This document shows positions 35,616 through 44,205 of a DNA stretch of 64,000 nucleotides, piece after piece (positions within the stretch are counted from its first letter, which is position 1; every line of letters begins with the position of its first letter). The stretch is from VXPQ01 sp964608315. Lineage in GTDB: Bacteria; Bacteroidota; Rhodothermia; Rhodothermales; VXPQ01. The position numbers and the translations under genes are program-made. The notes below the pieces were generated by a model. That model saw only the letters and a program-made list of their open reading frames with translations, searched no databases and had not been told where the DNA came from. The DNA lies in NCBI GenBank assembly GCA_964608315.1, contig CAZSNF010000016.1:1-64000 (forward strand). The letters are read 5' to 3'.

Positions 35616-38153
35616 ATGCAAAGGTTGTATATGTATTCAGTTCATCCGGTCAGGCTGGCTTGCAATCTGGTCGTTCCGGTTTTGCTATGCGTTCTTTCGG
35701 CTGCCGTTTATTGCCCCCCGGCGCTTGCCCAGGAACAGCAGCCGCCGGATCCGGAAAGGCCCGTTCGGTTTTTGCAGGAGACCCCCTGGACCGTAAGTAC
35801 GCCGGGCGCCCTGCATTCTTCGAATTTTGTCCTCGCCTGGTGGGACGTCGGGGTCGGTAAATACTACATCGATATCGCAGATTTTTTCGACAGGCTCGGT
35901 TTCGACGTGGCCGAGCGGGATAACATGATCGAGGCCAGCGATCCGGGACGCATATTTACGGTCGATTTTGCAACGGGTCGGGTATTGCAGGACGCCATGG
36001 AGCCTTTGGAACTGGGCCTGGACGACTTTTTCACAAGCGAAGGACGCTATTACATATCGCTGGAAGGCGTACAGGCGATTTTCACGCCCGGCGCCATGCA
36101 GTTCGATCCGACGACGCTGCACATCAGATTTTCCACGGCCATGGCGGTGCTGGACGGCATTGTCCCCGCCAGGTCGCCTGCCGCCGGCGGGCATGCGCGC
36201 GGTCCATTGCTCTACGGTCGTTCCCGCCGCTTGCTGGGCAACACCCATATCAACTACCGCCTGACGCGCAGCGACCGATCAGTGAACGCGGCTAATTACA
36301 ATGGAGGATTCCGGGTGCATTCGAACGCATTGGGCGGGCGCCTCGCCACCGAAGGGTTTCTTTCGGTGGTGGACGGGGAAACGACGACGCGGTTTCGTTC
36401 GTTGAACTATTTGCTGGATTTTCCGAGCTCTCCTCTGCTCAGGCGCATGGAGGTTGGACGCATGAGCATGTACGAGTGGCCGTTGCGCACAACCTTCGAC
36501 GGCTTTCGCCTCAGCAACATACCTCTTTCCTTGCGGGACATTCAGCGGGAGGCGGTCATACGCGGGATCGCCGAACCAGACGCCGTCATCGCCGCCTCGG
36601 TGGGCGGGGTGCTTGCGGACCGGGTGCGGGCAGATGCGCAAGGGCGCTATGAGATTCGCATACCTGCCTATTACGGTTCCTCGCAGGCGCTCCTCGAAAT
36701 AGTGCCTCCGGGGGGAGGGACTCCCACCACCGTGACGCGCCACCTTTTCATCGGGGAGGACCTTCTGCCCCCCGGCGCCCTTTGGTACGACGCCCAGGCG
36801 GGACGGGACAGCTTCGACGAAACCCTCTTCGGATTTGGACAAGTCCGCTACGGTCTTACCCAGAGCCTCTCTGCGAAGGCTGCGTTCATACGCCTTGATT
36901 CTCTCCAGACCACGATGGTTGGGCTGACGCGTAACCAGTGGGGCTTTTTGACGGCCGCCGCCGAGGTCGCCTTGCCGATGAAAGCCGCGCGGGCGTCCAT
37001 GCGCATGTCCTTCGCTCGGTTGAATCTCCAAACGGAAGCCGAGTTTTCCGACGAGCCGATGCTTTCGTTCTACAAGAGACGGCTTCAGGCGCAGGTCAGC
37101 GTAGGCGTTCGCCGCATGAGTTTTTATCTCAATGGCGCGCAGGTCAGAACGTTCACCGGCAACGAGAACCTGAATATGAGCGGCTCCACGACGCTGTCTT
37201 TGCCGAGCAGGACCAGCGCGCTCGTTACGGTCGGCGTTGTTCGCAACCAGAACCCCGGCGCTTCGGAATCCCTCCGCATGAACTGGAGAACGACGTTGAC
37301 GCGATCTTTCACCATCAGGAGGCTGCGCGGACGCTTCGGGCTGCAGGGCGACGGAGGGAGGCAGGAACAATTTGATTTTGCGGGGGCGACATTGTATTCG
37401 TACTACAGAAAAGTATCTATTGGCTTGCGCGGCGGATATGATCTTGCGCGCAAGAACACTGAGTTTTCCGTTACGTTGCGCTTCGACGCCCCATGGGTAA
37501 GCGTCAACAATCATTCGTCGGTGGAATCGGGTTCGTATTACCATCGGCAGAGCTTCTACGGCTCCATGGAGCTGGGGCGTCCCTTGCGCTTCAGCAGGCA
37601 AGCGCACATGCGCAGCAGCGCGCTCCTGCAAGCGTACTACGACGCAGATCGGGATGGCCAGAAAGACCCGGAAGAATCCCTGGTGACAGGCCTTGACATC
37701 AAGGTTGTCAAAGCCCGCGTCCAGCGAGTGGATTCAAGCCTCGTGCGCGCTGATTTTCTGGCGCCCAGCACGGCGTACCAGGTCATTATCGACCCGGCGT
37801 CCTTGCCCGATCCTTCGTTGCAACTGGCTACGGGCGACTCGTTCAGTTTTATATCGGATCCCGGATCGACCAAGCGCATCGACATTCCCGTGCACAGAAA
37901 CACCATCGTGCAGGGCGTCATCGAGGATTTGCCGCTGAGTTCTCCCACGCAGGCCAGCGTCGTTTTCCTGCAGGGCGGCGAAGAAATCCTGAGTTCCGAA
38001 ATATCGCAAGAGGCTTCGTTCTCGGTTCTTTTGCCGCCCGGCGCGTATCGCCTTGAAGTAAGGGACCTCCTTGGCCGGGAGGACCTGCAGGCCTTTACCC
38101 GGGAAATCGACGTGGAACCCGGATCTGTTCAACATGTACGCGTTACGCTTTGA
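35616..38153 (+). CDS. Usher-like outer-membrane beta-barrel protein
   Basis: The product has 845 residues with a signal peptide (hydrophobic about 14-36, cleavage near PALAQE). A strong ribosome site GGAGAGAGGGG precedes the ATG. Residues about 45-180 form a soluble N-domain (YYIDIADFFDRLGFDV). Then come usher-like features: REAVIRGIAEPDAVIAASVGG and YEIRIPAYYGSSQALLEIVPPG, followed by EDLLPPGALWYDAQAGR. A long amphipathic beta-strand region (about 345-660) looks like the barrel. YYDADRDGQKDPEES near 675 is a calcium-type loop leading a C-terminal Ig-like domain, as in alternative ushers. No PapD-type chaperone gene is adjacent. The assignment rests on pattern similarity and is moderate. Confidence 0.55.
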   Translation: MQRLYMYSVHPVRLACNLVVPVLLCVLSAAVYCPPALAQEQQPPDPERPVRFLQETPWTVSTPGALHSSNFVLAWWDVGVGKYYIDIADFFDRLGFDVAERDNMIEASDPGRIFTVDFATGRVLQDAMEPLELGLDDFFTSEGRYYISLEGVQAIFTPGAMQFDPTTLHIRFSTAMAVLDGIVPARSPAAGGHARGPLLYGRSRRLLGNTHINYRLTRSDRSVNAANYNGGFRVHSNALGGRLATEGFLSVVDGETTTRFRSLNYLLDFPSSPLLRRMEVGRMSMYEWPLRTTFDGFRLSNIPLSLRDIQREAVIRGIAEPDAVIAASVGGVLADRVRADAQGRYEIRIPAYYGSSQALLEIVPPGGGTPTTVTRHLFIGEDLLPPGALWYDAQAGRDSFDETLFGFGQVRYGLTQSLSAKAAFIRLDSLQTTMVGLTRNQWGFLTAAAEVALPMKAARASMRMSFARLNLQTEAEFSDEPMLSFYKRRLQAQVSVGVRRMSFYLNGAQVRTFTGNENLNMSGSTTLSLPSRTSALVTVGVVRNQNPGASESLRMNWRTTLTRSFTIRRLRGRFGLQGDGGRQEQFDFAGATLYSYYRKVSIGLRGGYDLARKNTEFSVTLRFDAPWVSVNNHSSVESGSYYHRQSFYGSMELGRPLRFSRQAHMRSSALLQAYYDADRDGQKDPEESLVTGLDIKVVKARVQRVDSSLVRADFLAPSTAYQVIIDPASLPDPSLQLATGDSFSFISDPGSTKRIDIPVHRNTIVQGVIEDLPLSSPTQASVVFLQGGEEILSSEISQEASFSVLLPPGAYRLEVRDLLGREDLQAFTREIDVEPGSVQHVRVTL

Positions 38154-38217
38154 CGCGTAACCGGGTACATAACGTCTTTCCCTGTGTTTTTTCAGTCTCG
38201 CTTTTACACCTGACACA

Positions 38218-38922
38218 ATGATACAATCTGTTTCGCCCCAGGCCGCGGACACTACGCTCGCCTTGCCCTCGCAAGAGATAGGAAGCAGTTTTCTTGCTAC
38301 CTCGGTATGGGACTTGTTCGGCTATGCGCAGGGTTTCGAATATCCGCTCGCTGCGGCTTTTTTGATAGGTCTTTTCTTTCTCTGTTCGGCCTATGTCCGC
38401 TATTTTCGCCAGTGGCGCGGTATGAAGGCGTTGTTGCAGATTGAACCTTCCGGGCTAACCGCAAGCGCTTTTCAGGCGGCGATCGATGCGGTGCGTCCAA
38501 ATAACCCCTATCGTCTTGCGGGCGAACGGTTGCTTGAAGAGCAAGGGAGGGGAGGCACGCCGCAGAGCATGCTTGATTACGCGCTGCGTTACATCGGATT
38601 CGACCACGACGCCTACAAGGAGGTAGACAGGTATATCACGGCCGTGGTCTACATTGCGCTCAGTCTTGGATTGCTCGGAACGCTTTGGGGCATATTCATA
38701 CTCTTCACGAGCGGCAGTCGCCATGCCGCCTCGGACCTGGTGGGATTGGGCATTGCGGTCGTCTCGACGATGCTGGCCATGTGCGTACGCCTTCTTTTGT
38801 GGCCGGTCAACATTTTTCTGCAGGCGCAGGTCCGCAAGCGATACAAGGAACTCCAGACGTGGGCGGTCGCCATCGCCTATGGATTGGCGAGGGAAGAGGC
38901 GCCTGCGCGGAAGGAGTGGTGA
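38218..38922 (+). CDS. ExbB/TolQ/MotA-like proton channel subunit
   Basis: The product has 234 residues with three transmembrane helices: one after an extended N-terminus (about 43-60), then a cytoplasmic loop of about 80 residues, then two close helices YIALSLGLLGTLWGIFILF and DLVGLGIAVVSTMLAMCVRLLLWP. The order, the LLGTLWGIF motif and the small-residue helix are the ExbB/TolQ/MotA pattern. It lies 64 bases after the usher-like gene and about 8.4 kb downstream of the second ExbD-like gene, so the energiser is split around the surface-protein genes. This is the expected partner of both ExbD-like proteins. Confidence 0.75.
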   Translation: MIQSVSPQAADTTLALPSQEIGSSFLATSVWDLFGYAQGFEYPLAAAFLIGLFFLCSAYVRYFRQWRGMKALLQIEPSGLTASAFQAAIDAVRPNNPYRLAGERLLEEQGRGGTPQSMLDYALRYIGFDHDAYKEVDRYITAVVYIALSLGLLGTLWGIFILFTSGSRHAASDLVGLGIAVVSTMLAMCVRLLLWPVNIFLQAQVRKRYKELQTWAVAIAYGLAREEAPARKEW

Positions 38923-38929
38923 GTTTTCC

Positions 38930-39505
38930 ATGCGCCACCCCGGAATCAGGTCTGAAAATACCCCGGATGTATTGCGAGCCCCCATTCTCGCAAGTTTCTG
39001 GGCGATCAATAATTTCGACAAAAGAAGAAGGGAATACAAAAAACTCGGCTGGCTTTACGTCGCCAGAAACCCATCGTTTATTGACCCTGTATTCAAAGTG
39101 GGGGTATCTTCTCGCCCTCCTTTCGCCCGTATACAGGAGTTGAGCGCTTCCACATCGGTGTATAGAGCATTCGATCTTGCGTATTTTGTTCATGTGACTC
39201 CCAGGGACATTGCCGAACAATGGGTTCATGACGCGCTGAAAGAATTCCGTATCAATCCCCGCAAGGAATTTTTCCAGGCGTCTTTGCCCGTAGTGGTGAA
39301 AGCATTGGACCGTGTGGCGAGGATGTTCCCCGTTCCACTCGGGAAAACCCCGCGTGCTGGCTACTTGCAACAACCTTTGCAGCCACGCCCGATGTCGTGC
39401 CCACATTGCGGTATGGAAAACAGGGTCCCCGGCGTTCTGGCGCCAATCAGGATCTCTTGCGGGGCGTGCAAGAACGAGATTTTGATTCAAGGAACCTCTG
39501 ATTAA
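38930..39505 (+). CDS. T5orf172/GIY-YIG-like domain protein with C-terminal zinc ribbon
   Basis: The product has 191 residues from ATG 38930, seven bases after the ExbB-like stop. Residues about 35-130 match the T5orf172/MUG113 fold of the GIY-YIG superfamily: GWLYVARNPSF, VFKVGVSSRPPFARIQEL, AEQWVHDALKEFRI and KEFFQA. The C-terminus has a CPHC-x16-CGAC zinc ribbon. These domains occur in phage and stress proteins, and nuclease activity is not established for many. The last codons and TAA stop are provided by the terminal repeat of element R5, so the true C-terminus may have been altered by insertion. Confidence 0.65.
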   Translation: MRHPGIRSENTPDVLRAPILASFWAINNFDKRRREYKKLGWLYVARNPSFIDPVFKVGVSSRPPFARIQELSASTSVYRAFDLAYFVHVTPRDIAEQWVHDALKEFRINPRKEFFQASLPVVVKALDRVARMFPVPLGKTPRAGYLQQPLQPRPMSCPHCGMENRVPGVLAPIRISCGACKNEILIQGTSD

Positions 39506-39746
39506 TTCTACTTCGATCAGCGCTTCGCGTTCGCGCGTACAGTGACATTATGACGGCGTCGTTGAAATCAGCGGCATACGCTACGGATTCGGGCGCAGCG
39601 GACGCGAAGCGCCCTTCGGGAGGCCGCGAGGGACGCGCTGGCCGCGTCATTCCTCATTATGCGGGGCCTGCCGCATTGCTTCGTCATTCCTTGCCGGCGC
39701 GTCCCTCGCAGCCTCTGAACTTCGCAGAATTAATCAGAGGTTCCTC
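39489..39746 (+). repeat. Terminal-inverted-repeat element, copy R5 (long form)
   Basis: This long copy (about 256 bp) begins AAGGAACCTCTGATTAAT and ends ATTAATCAGAGGTTCCT. Both ends carry the same GGAACC/GGTTCC change, so the terminal pairing is conserved. It has all internal blocks, including GTTGAAATCAGCGGCATACG and the central stem-loop with TGCGGGGCCTGCCGCA; here the inner palindrome changed on both arms relative to R4 (TGTGG to TGCGG). Its left terminal repeat holds the stop of the T5orf172 gene. The rest of the gap to 39,840 has no other gene. Confidence 0.9.
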
Positions 39747-39840
39747 AAGGGCTCGAACGCAAGTCGGACGAACCCTATATTCAGGGGTTGCCCAATCTTT
39801 GCAAGGCGCCCCCGTTTTGACTGTCCATCCGCATTCCGCA

Positions 39841-42108
39841 ATGAAGCGCCTCTCCGGCTTTGCCGTGCTGCTGGCCGGATGCGCTCTTGCGGCGTCCCCG
39901 GCTCCGGCGCTCGGTCAGACGTCTGCAGACGATGCGCCGCCTGCGCTTCAAGCGCATCGGTTGGCCGACGACGGCCGGATCGATCTGGACGGGCGCATCG
40001 CAGAGGAGGTCTGGAATCAGGCTATTCCGATCACCGACTTCACGCAACAGGAGCCGGTCGAAGGGGCGCGTCCCTCCCGGCGCACGGAAGTACGCATCGT
40101 CTACGACGAGGACAGGCTGTACATCGGCGCCATTCTGTACGACGACCCGGAAGGCGTCATCGCCTACCAGAAACGCCGCGACGCCTTTTTGTACACCGAC
40201 GACCGGTTCATGTGGATTCTGGACACGTTCCAGGATGGCCGCACCGGATATTTTTTCGAGACGAACCCGAACGGGATGCGGGGGGATGCGCTGCTCGTTG
40301 GCGGCAGCACTTCGTTTTTTCGGAGCGGAGGCCGCGCCTGGAACGGCATATGGGACGTGCGTACGGCCCGCCGTCCCGACGGGTGGTCGCTCGAAGTAAG
40401 CATACCCTTTCGGACGCTGAATTTCGATCCGGGATCGGACGAATGGGGGATTAATTTCCAGCGCACGATCCGGCGCTCCAACGAAGAAATACTCTGGAGA
40501 GGATGGCGCCGCAACGAGGGCTTGTTGCGCCCGATTTTCGCGGGCAAACTGACCGGTCTCCGGGATATGTCTCAGGGCGTCGGGCTGGAGGCGGTTCCGT
40601 CGGCTATCGGGAGCTGGCGCAAGACGCCCGGAGACGCCGACCCCGTAACGTACCCCGGCGACGTCAGCCTGGACCTGAATTACAGCGTAACCCCCAGTCT
40701 CCGCGCGTCGCTCTCGTTCAACACCGATTTCGCCGAGGTCGAGGCGGATCAGCGCCGCGTGAACCTGACGCGCTTTCCGCTTCGCTTCCCCGAGCAGCGC
40801 GGTTTTTTTCTGGAAGGCGCCGGCATTTTTTCTTTTGCCCCGCGCAGCAATCCCACGCCGTTCTTTTCGCGCAACATCGGTTTGGTGAGTGGGCGTCCTG
40901 TCCCCATCGACTACGGCGCCCGCATGACGGGGCAGGTTGGCCGGACCGATGTGGGCTTCTTTCAGGTAGGCGTCGGCGACGATCAGTACCGTGACGAAGA
41001 CGGGCAGGATGTAGTGATTCCTTCCGAACAGTTTACCGTGGCCCGGGTCCGGCGTCCCATTTTCGAACAGTCCACCATCGGGGCCATCTATACGCGCCGC
41101 GCCGCATCCGAAAACGCGATGGGTTTCGCCCCGGAAACCGGACATACGTTCGGCGTGGACGTGCAACTGGCGACCCGCCATTTTCCGGGAGACAAGAACG
41201 CCGAAGTCGAACTCTTCGCCGTAGCGAATTCTAATGTCGATCCGGATGCGGACAAATCGCTGAACGACTTGTCTGCGCGCGGCATCCGCCTCAATTTTCC
41301 CAACGATATATGGTCGGGGCACATTTCCTATCGGGAATTCGGCGCCGATTACGACCCGCAGGTCGGTTTCGTGCAGCGCAACAACTTCCGCCGCGTCGAG
41401 CCGCGCATAAACTGGATGCCCAGGCCTGCGAGGATCAAGCAGATCCGGCAGCTGGGTTTCGGGGTGCAATACCGGCATCTGGTCGCTATGGACACGGGCG
41501 TTCCCGAGGAACGCGAGTGGGAGGTGGAACTGCTTGGAATCGAGTTTGAAAGCGGCGACAACGTGTCCTTCGAGTTTACGCGACGCTTTGAAGAACTCTA
41601 CAATGCGTTCGAAGTCAGCGAGGGGATGGAGATTCCGCCGGGCGGGTATACGGTGCGGCGGTATTCCGTGGGCGGATTTACGGCGGGCAGGCGGAAGGTT
41701 TCCGTATTCGGCGGCGTGGAATGGGGAGAATTCTGGGATGGTTCCAGCACGGAAGTTTACCTTCGCACGACGTTTCGTCCGAGCGCAGGCGTCAGTATCG
41801 GAACCAGCGTCGGGTACAACGACGTGAATCTGCCCCGGGGCGCCTTCGCTGCAAATGTCTATGAACTTGAAACCGAGTGGGACCCGACGCCCTTTCTGGC
41901 CGCGATAGTGCAAATTCAGTATGACGACGTGAGCGAACTGGTGGGGGTTTTTGCGCGGCTGCGCTGGATCGTAAAGCCGGGCTCGAATATTTTTCTGGTG
42001 TACCGGCACAACTGGGAGAACCGGGGCGCCGGTTTGTTCGACAACCGCGATCTGGTCACCATTTCGCAGGGCGCTTCGCTCAAACTCAATTACACGTATC
42101 GTCTTTAA
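39841..42108 (+). CDS. CBM9-like/DUF5916 outer-membrane protein
   Basis: The product has 755 residues with a signal peptide (MKRLSGFAVLLAGCALAASP, cleavage near ALGQT). Residues about 35-220 are a CBM9-like domain (ADDGRIDLDGRIAEEVWNQA, VRIVYDEDRLYIGAILYDD, WSLEVSIPFRTLNF). The remainder is the DUF5916 beta-barrel-like region (RFPEQRGFFLEGAGIFSF, typical of the family), ending in an aromatic strand, ASLKLNYTYRL. It is usually found in Bacteroidota outer membranes; the function is not established. An upstream in-frame ATG at 39550 would read through R5 and was rejected. A sulfatase gene follows by 52 bases. Confidence 0.82.
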   Translation: MKRLSGFAVLLAGCALAASPAPALGQTSADDAPPALQAHRLADDGRIDLDGRIAEEVWNQAIPITDFTQQEPVEGARPSRRTEVRIVYDEDRLYIGAILYDDPEGVIAYQKRRDAFLYTDDRFMWILDTFQDGRTGYFFETNPNGMRGDALLVGGSTSFFRSGGRAWNGIWDVRTARRPDGWSLEVSIPFRTLNFDPGSDEWGINFQRTIRRSNEEILWRGWRRNEGLLRPIFAGKLTGLRDMSQGVGLEAVPSAIGSWRKTPGDADPVTYPGDVSLDLNYSVTPSLRASLSFNTDFAEVEADQRRVNLTRFPLRFPEQRGFFLEGAGIFSFAPRSNPTPFFSRNIGLVSGRPVPIDYGARMTGQVGRTDVGFFQVGVGDDQYRDEDGQDVVIPSEQFTVARVRRPIFEQSTIGAIYTRRAASENAMGFAPETGHTFGVDVQLATRHFPGDKNAEVELFAVANSNVDPDADKSLNDLSARGIRLNFPNDIWSGHISYREFGADYDPQVGFVQRNNFRRVEPRINWMPRPARIKQIRQLGFGVQYRHLVAMDTGVPEEREWEVELLGIEFESGDNVSFEFTRRFEELYNAFEVSEGMEIPPGGYTVRRYSVGGFTAGRRKVSVFGGVEWGEFWDGSSTEVYLRTTFRPSAGVSIGTSVGYNDVNLPRGAFAANVYELETEWDPTPFLAAIVQIQYDDVSELVGVFARLRWIVKPGSNIFLVYRHNWENRGAGLFDNRDLVTISQGASLKLNYTYRL

Positions 42109-42160
42109 AAGAGTATCCCGTGTTTGACTGCCCCCGGCCATACATAATCAGGAAAACGCC

Positions 42161-43816
42161 ATGAAGCAGGGATCGTCCGCCACGCTGCGTTTTTTCCGTA
42201 TGCAGCGTCCGTTGATTTGCGGATTCCGAACCGCTCGTTTCGCATCGCGCATTGCGCCTCGCTCTCCAGGCCGCGGCGCGTTTCGCCCGACATGCTGGCC
42301 GCTGGCTATGCTGGCGGCCCTGCTGCCGGTTTTTCCGGCGGCGGGCCAGGACGCCTACCTGGTCGACGTTTCGCAAAAACCCAACATTCTTTTTATCCTG
42401 ACCGACGATCAGGCGCCGTGGGCGCTGGGGGCGGAGGGCCATGCGCTTGCGCAATCCATGGGGGACGCCTTGCAAGACGCGCCCGGCGACTTTGCGGCGC
42501 TCGGCGCGGGGCATCCGGACCTGCGTACGCCCCACATGAATCGCCTTGCGGCGGAGGGCGTTTTTTTCCGCAACGCCTTTGTGGCGACGCCCGTATGCAG
42601 TCCGTCCCGGGCCGAACTTCTTACGGGTCGCTATGGTTCCGAGGTGGACATACGGGATTGGCTTCATCCCCGGCGCGAGGCGGGCCACGGGCTGGATTCG
42701 GGCCTGCTCACCTGGGTCGATCTGCTGAATCAGGAGGGGTATGCGACAGGGCTGATCGGAAAGTGGCATCTTGGACTCCGGGATCGGCATCACCCCCTCG
42801 CGATGGGGTACGATTATTTCTTCGGATTTCGCGCGGGCGGGACTCCTCCGCGAGACGCTGCGTTCGAAGAATATGGCGTAACGGCGACGTACGAAGGATT
42901 TCCTCAGAATATTTTCACGGATCGGGCCATTGCGTTTCTGCGGGAGCATCGGGAAGAGCCTTTTATGCTGTCGCTCCATTATCGGGCGCCCCATGCCGCC
43001 TGGCTTCCCCTGCCGGAAGAAGATTGGGCGCCGTACGAAGGTCTTGACCCGGTTTTGCCCAATCCCGGGTATCCCTTGCTCGATACGGAACGACTGCGTC
43101 GGTATATGCCCGAGTATCTTGCGGCGGTGGCGAGCGTCGATCGGAACCTGGGACGTATTCTGGACGCCCTCGACGAGTTGGGCCTTGCGGAGAACACCAT
43201 CGTCATTTTTACGTCCGATCATGGCTACAACATGGGCCACAACGGGATATGGCATAAGGGAAACGGGCATTGGATCCTGACCGATCCGCCTGCCGGGACC
43301 TACGACGTACCGCAGGGACAGCGCCCGAACATGTACGACAATTCGCTGAAGGTCCCCTTGCTGGTCCGCTGGCCGGGCGTGGTTTCGCCCGGTACGGTCG
43401 TGGAGTCCATCGTGAGCAATCTGGACTGGTATCCCACGCTTGCGGAAATAGGCGGAGCCGACGTGCCGGTCGGAACGTTGCTTCGGGGGCGCAGTTTCGC
43501 GTCGTTGTTGACGCGGGGCGATACGCCGCCGGACTGGCCCGAGGAGTTTTATGCGGAATATTCCACGCACCACCAGTCCTGGACCCACATGCGCGCGTAC
43601 CGAACGCCCGAGTGGAAGCTGGTTCGCGACCTGCTCGACGCCCGCCGCGACGAATTGTTCAACCTGATGGACGACCCCGCCGAAAGCGTGAACCTTATTG
43701 CGGAAGACACGCCGGAAGTCCGCGCCGCGATCAAGTACCTCGACGCCCGCATCGTGGAGCGCATGACCGAGATCGACGATCCCGTGCTGCCCCTTGCGGC
43801 GCGATTGACCCAATGA
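42161..43816 (+). CDS. Secreted sulfatase (S1), second copy
   Basis: The product has 551 residues. The formylglycine motif CSPSR begins at Cys146, followed by AELLTGR; NILFILTDDQAPW and IVIFTSDHGYNMG hold the metal ligands, and LIGKWHLGLRD is the second signature. A hydrophobic segment (LAMLAALLPVFPAAG, about 47-62) preceded by an unusually long basic leader suggests secretion; the true start may lie further in, for example the ATG at 42200. The insert between the first metal motif and CSPSR (about 40 residues longer than in the other two sulfatases here) is noteworthy. It is downstream of the DUF5916 gene on the same strand. Confidence 0.88.
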   Translation: MKQGSSATLRFFRMQRPLICGFRTARFASRIAPRSPGRGAFRPTCWPLAMLAALLPVFPAAGQDAYLVDVSQKPNILFILTDDQAPWALGAEGHALAQSMGDALQDAPGDFAALGAGHPDLRTPHMNRLAAEGVFFRNAFVATPVCSPSRAELLTGRYGSEVDIRDWLHPRREAGHGLDSGLLTWVDLLNQEGYATGLIGKWHLGLRDRHHPLAMGYDYFFGFRAGGTPPRDAAFEEYGVTATYEGFPQNIFTDRAIAFLREHREEPFMLSLHYRAPHAAWLPLPEEDWAPYEGLDPVLPNPGYPLLDTERLRRYMPEYLAAVASVDRNLGRILDALDELGLAENTIVIFTSDHGYNMGHNGIWHKGNGHWILTDPPAGTYDVPQGQRPNMYDNSLKVPLLVRWPGVVSPGTVVESIVSNLDWYPTLAEIGGADVPVGTLLRGRSFASLLTRGDTPPDWPEEFYAEYSTHHQSWTHMRAYRTPEWKLVRDLLDARRDELFNLMDDPAESVNLIAEDTPEVRAAIKYLDARIVERMTEIDDPVLPLAARLTQ

Positions 43817-44205
43817 CGGCGCGCCCCCTTCATTTTTTCGATTTCCTTACTTTTCGGAATTTTTCCTGCTTTTTTTCAATTTTCCTGCTTTTCAGGATTT
43901 TCCCTGCTTTTCGCCGCCTTCCTTAAGGACACTCTGATTAAATCTACTTCGATCAGCGCTTCACGTTCGTGGAAACAGAACATTGTGCTGGCATCGTTGA
44001 AATCAGCGGTAAACGCTTCGGATTCGGGGCATGGCGTACGTGAAGCGCCCTTCGGGAGGCTGCGAGAGGCACTCTGGCTGTGTCATTCCTCATTATGTGG
44101 GGCCTACCACATTGCTTCGTCATTCCTTGCCAGCGCGCCTCTCGCAGCCTCTGAACTTTGCACATTTAATCAGAGTATCCTTCATTTACCCGAACTTTCC
44201 GCACG
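43817..44205. other. Pyrimidine-rich degenerate repeat tract and repeat R6
   Basis: From about 43,830 to 43,923 the + strand is almost pure pyrimidine with four degenerate copies of a TTTTCCTGCTTTT-type unit, giving a marked strand asymmetry. Element R6 follows directly. No gene was seen. The tract directly follows a sulfatase stop codon. Confidence 0.6.
43925..44182 (+). repeat. Terminal-inverted-repeat element, copy R6 (long form)
   Basis: This 258-bp copy runs from AAGGACACTCTGATTAAATC to ATTTAATCAGAGTATCCTT. It contains the GTTGAAATCAGCGGTAAACGC block and the central stem-loop (GAGGCTGCGAGAGGC paired with GCCTCTCGCAGCCTC around ATGTGGGGCCTACCACAT). It ends 23 bases before the sulfatase start at 44206. 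Confidence 0.92.

Noticed and set aside
39550..39840. N-terminal extension of the DUF5916 protein from ATG 39550
   Set aside because: It would be translated from repeat R5 and place 97 Arg-rich residues before a good signal peptide starting at 39841.
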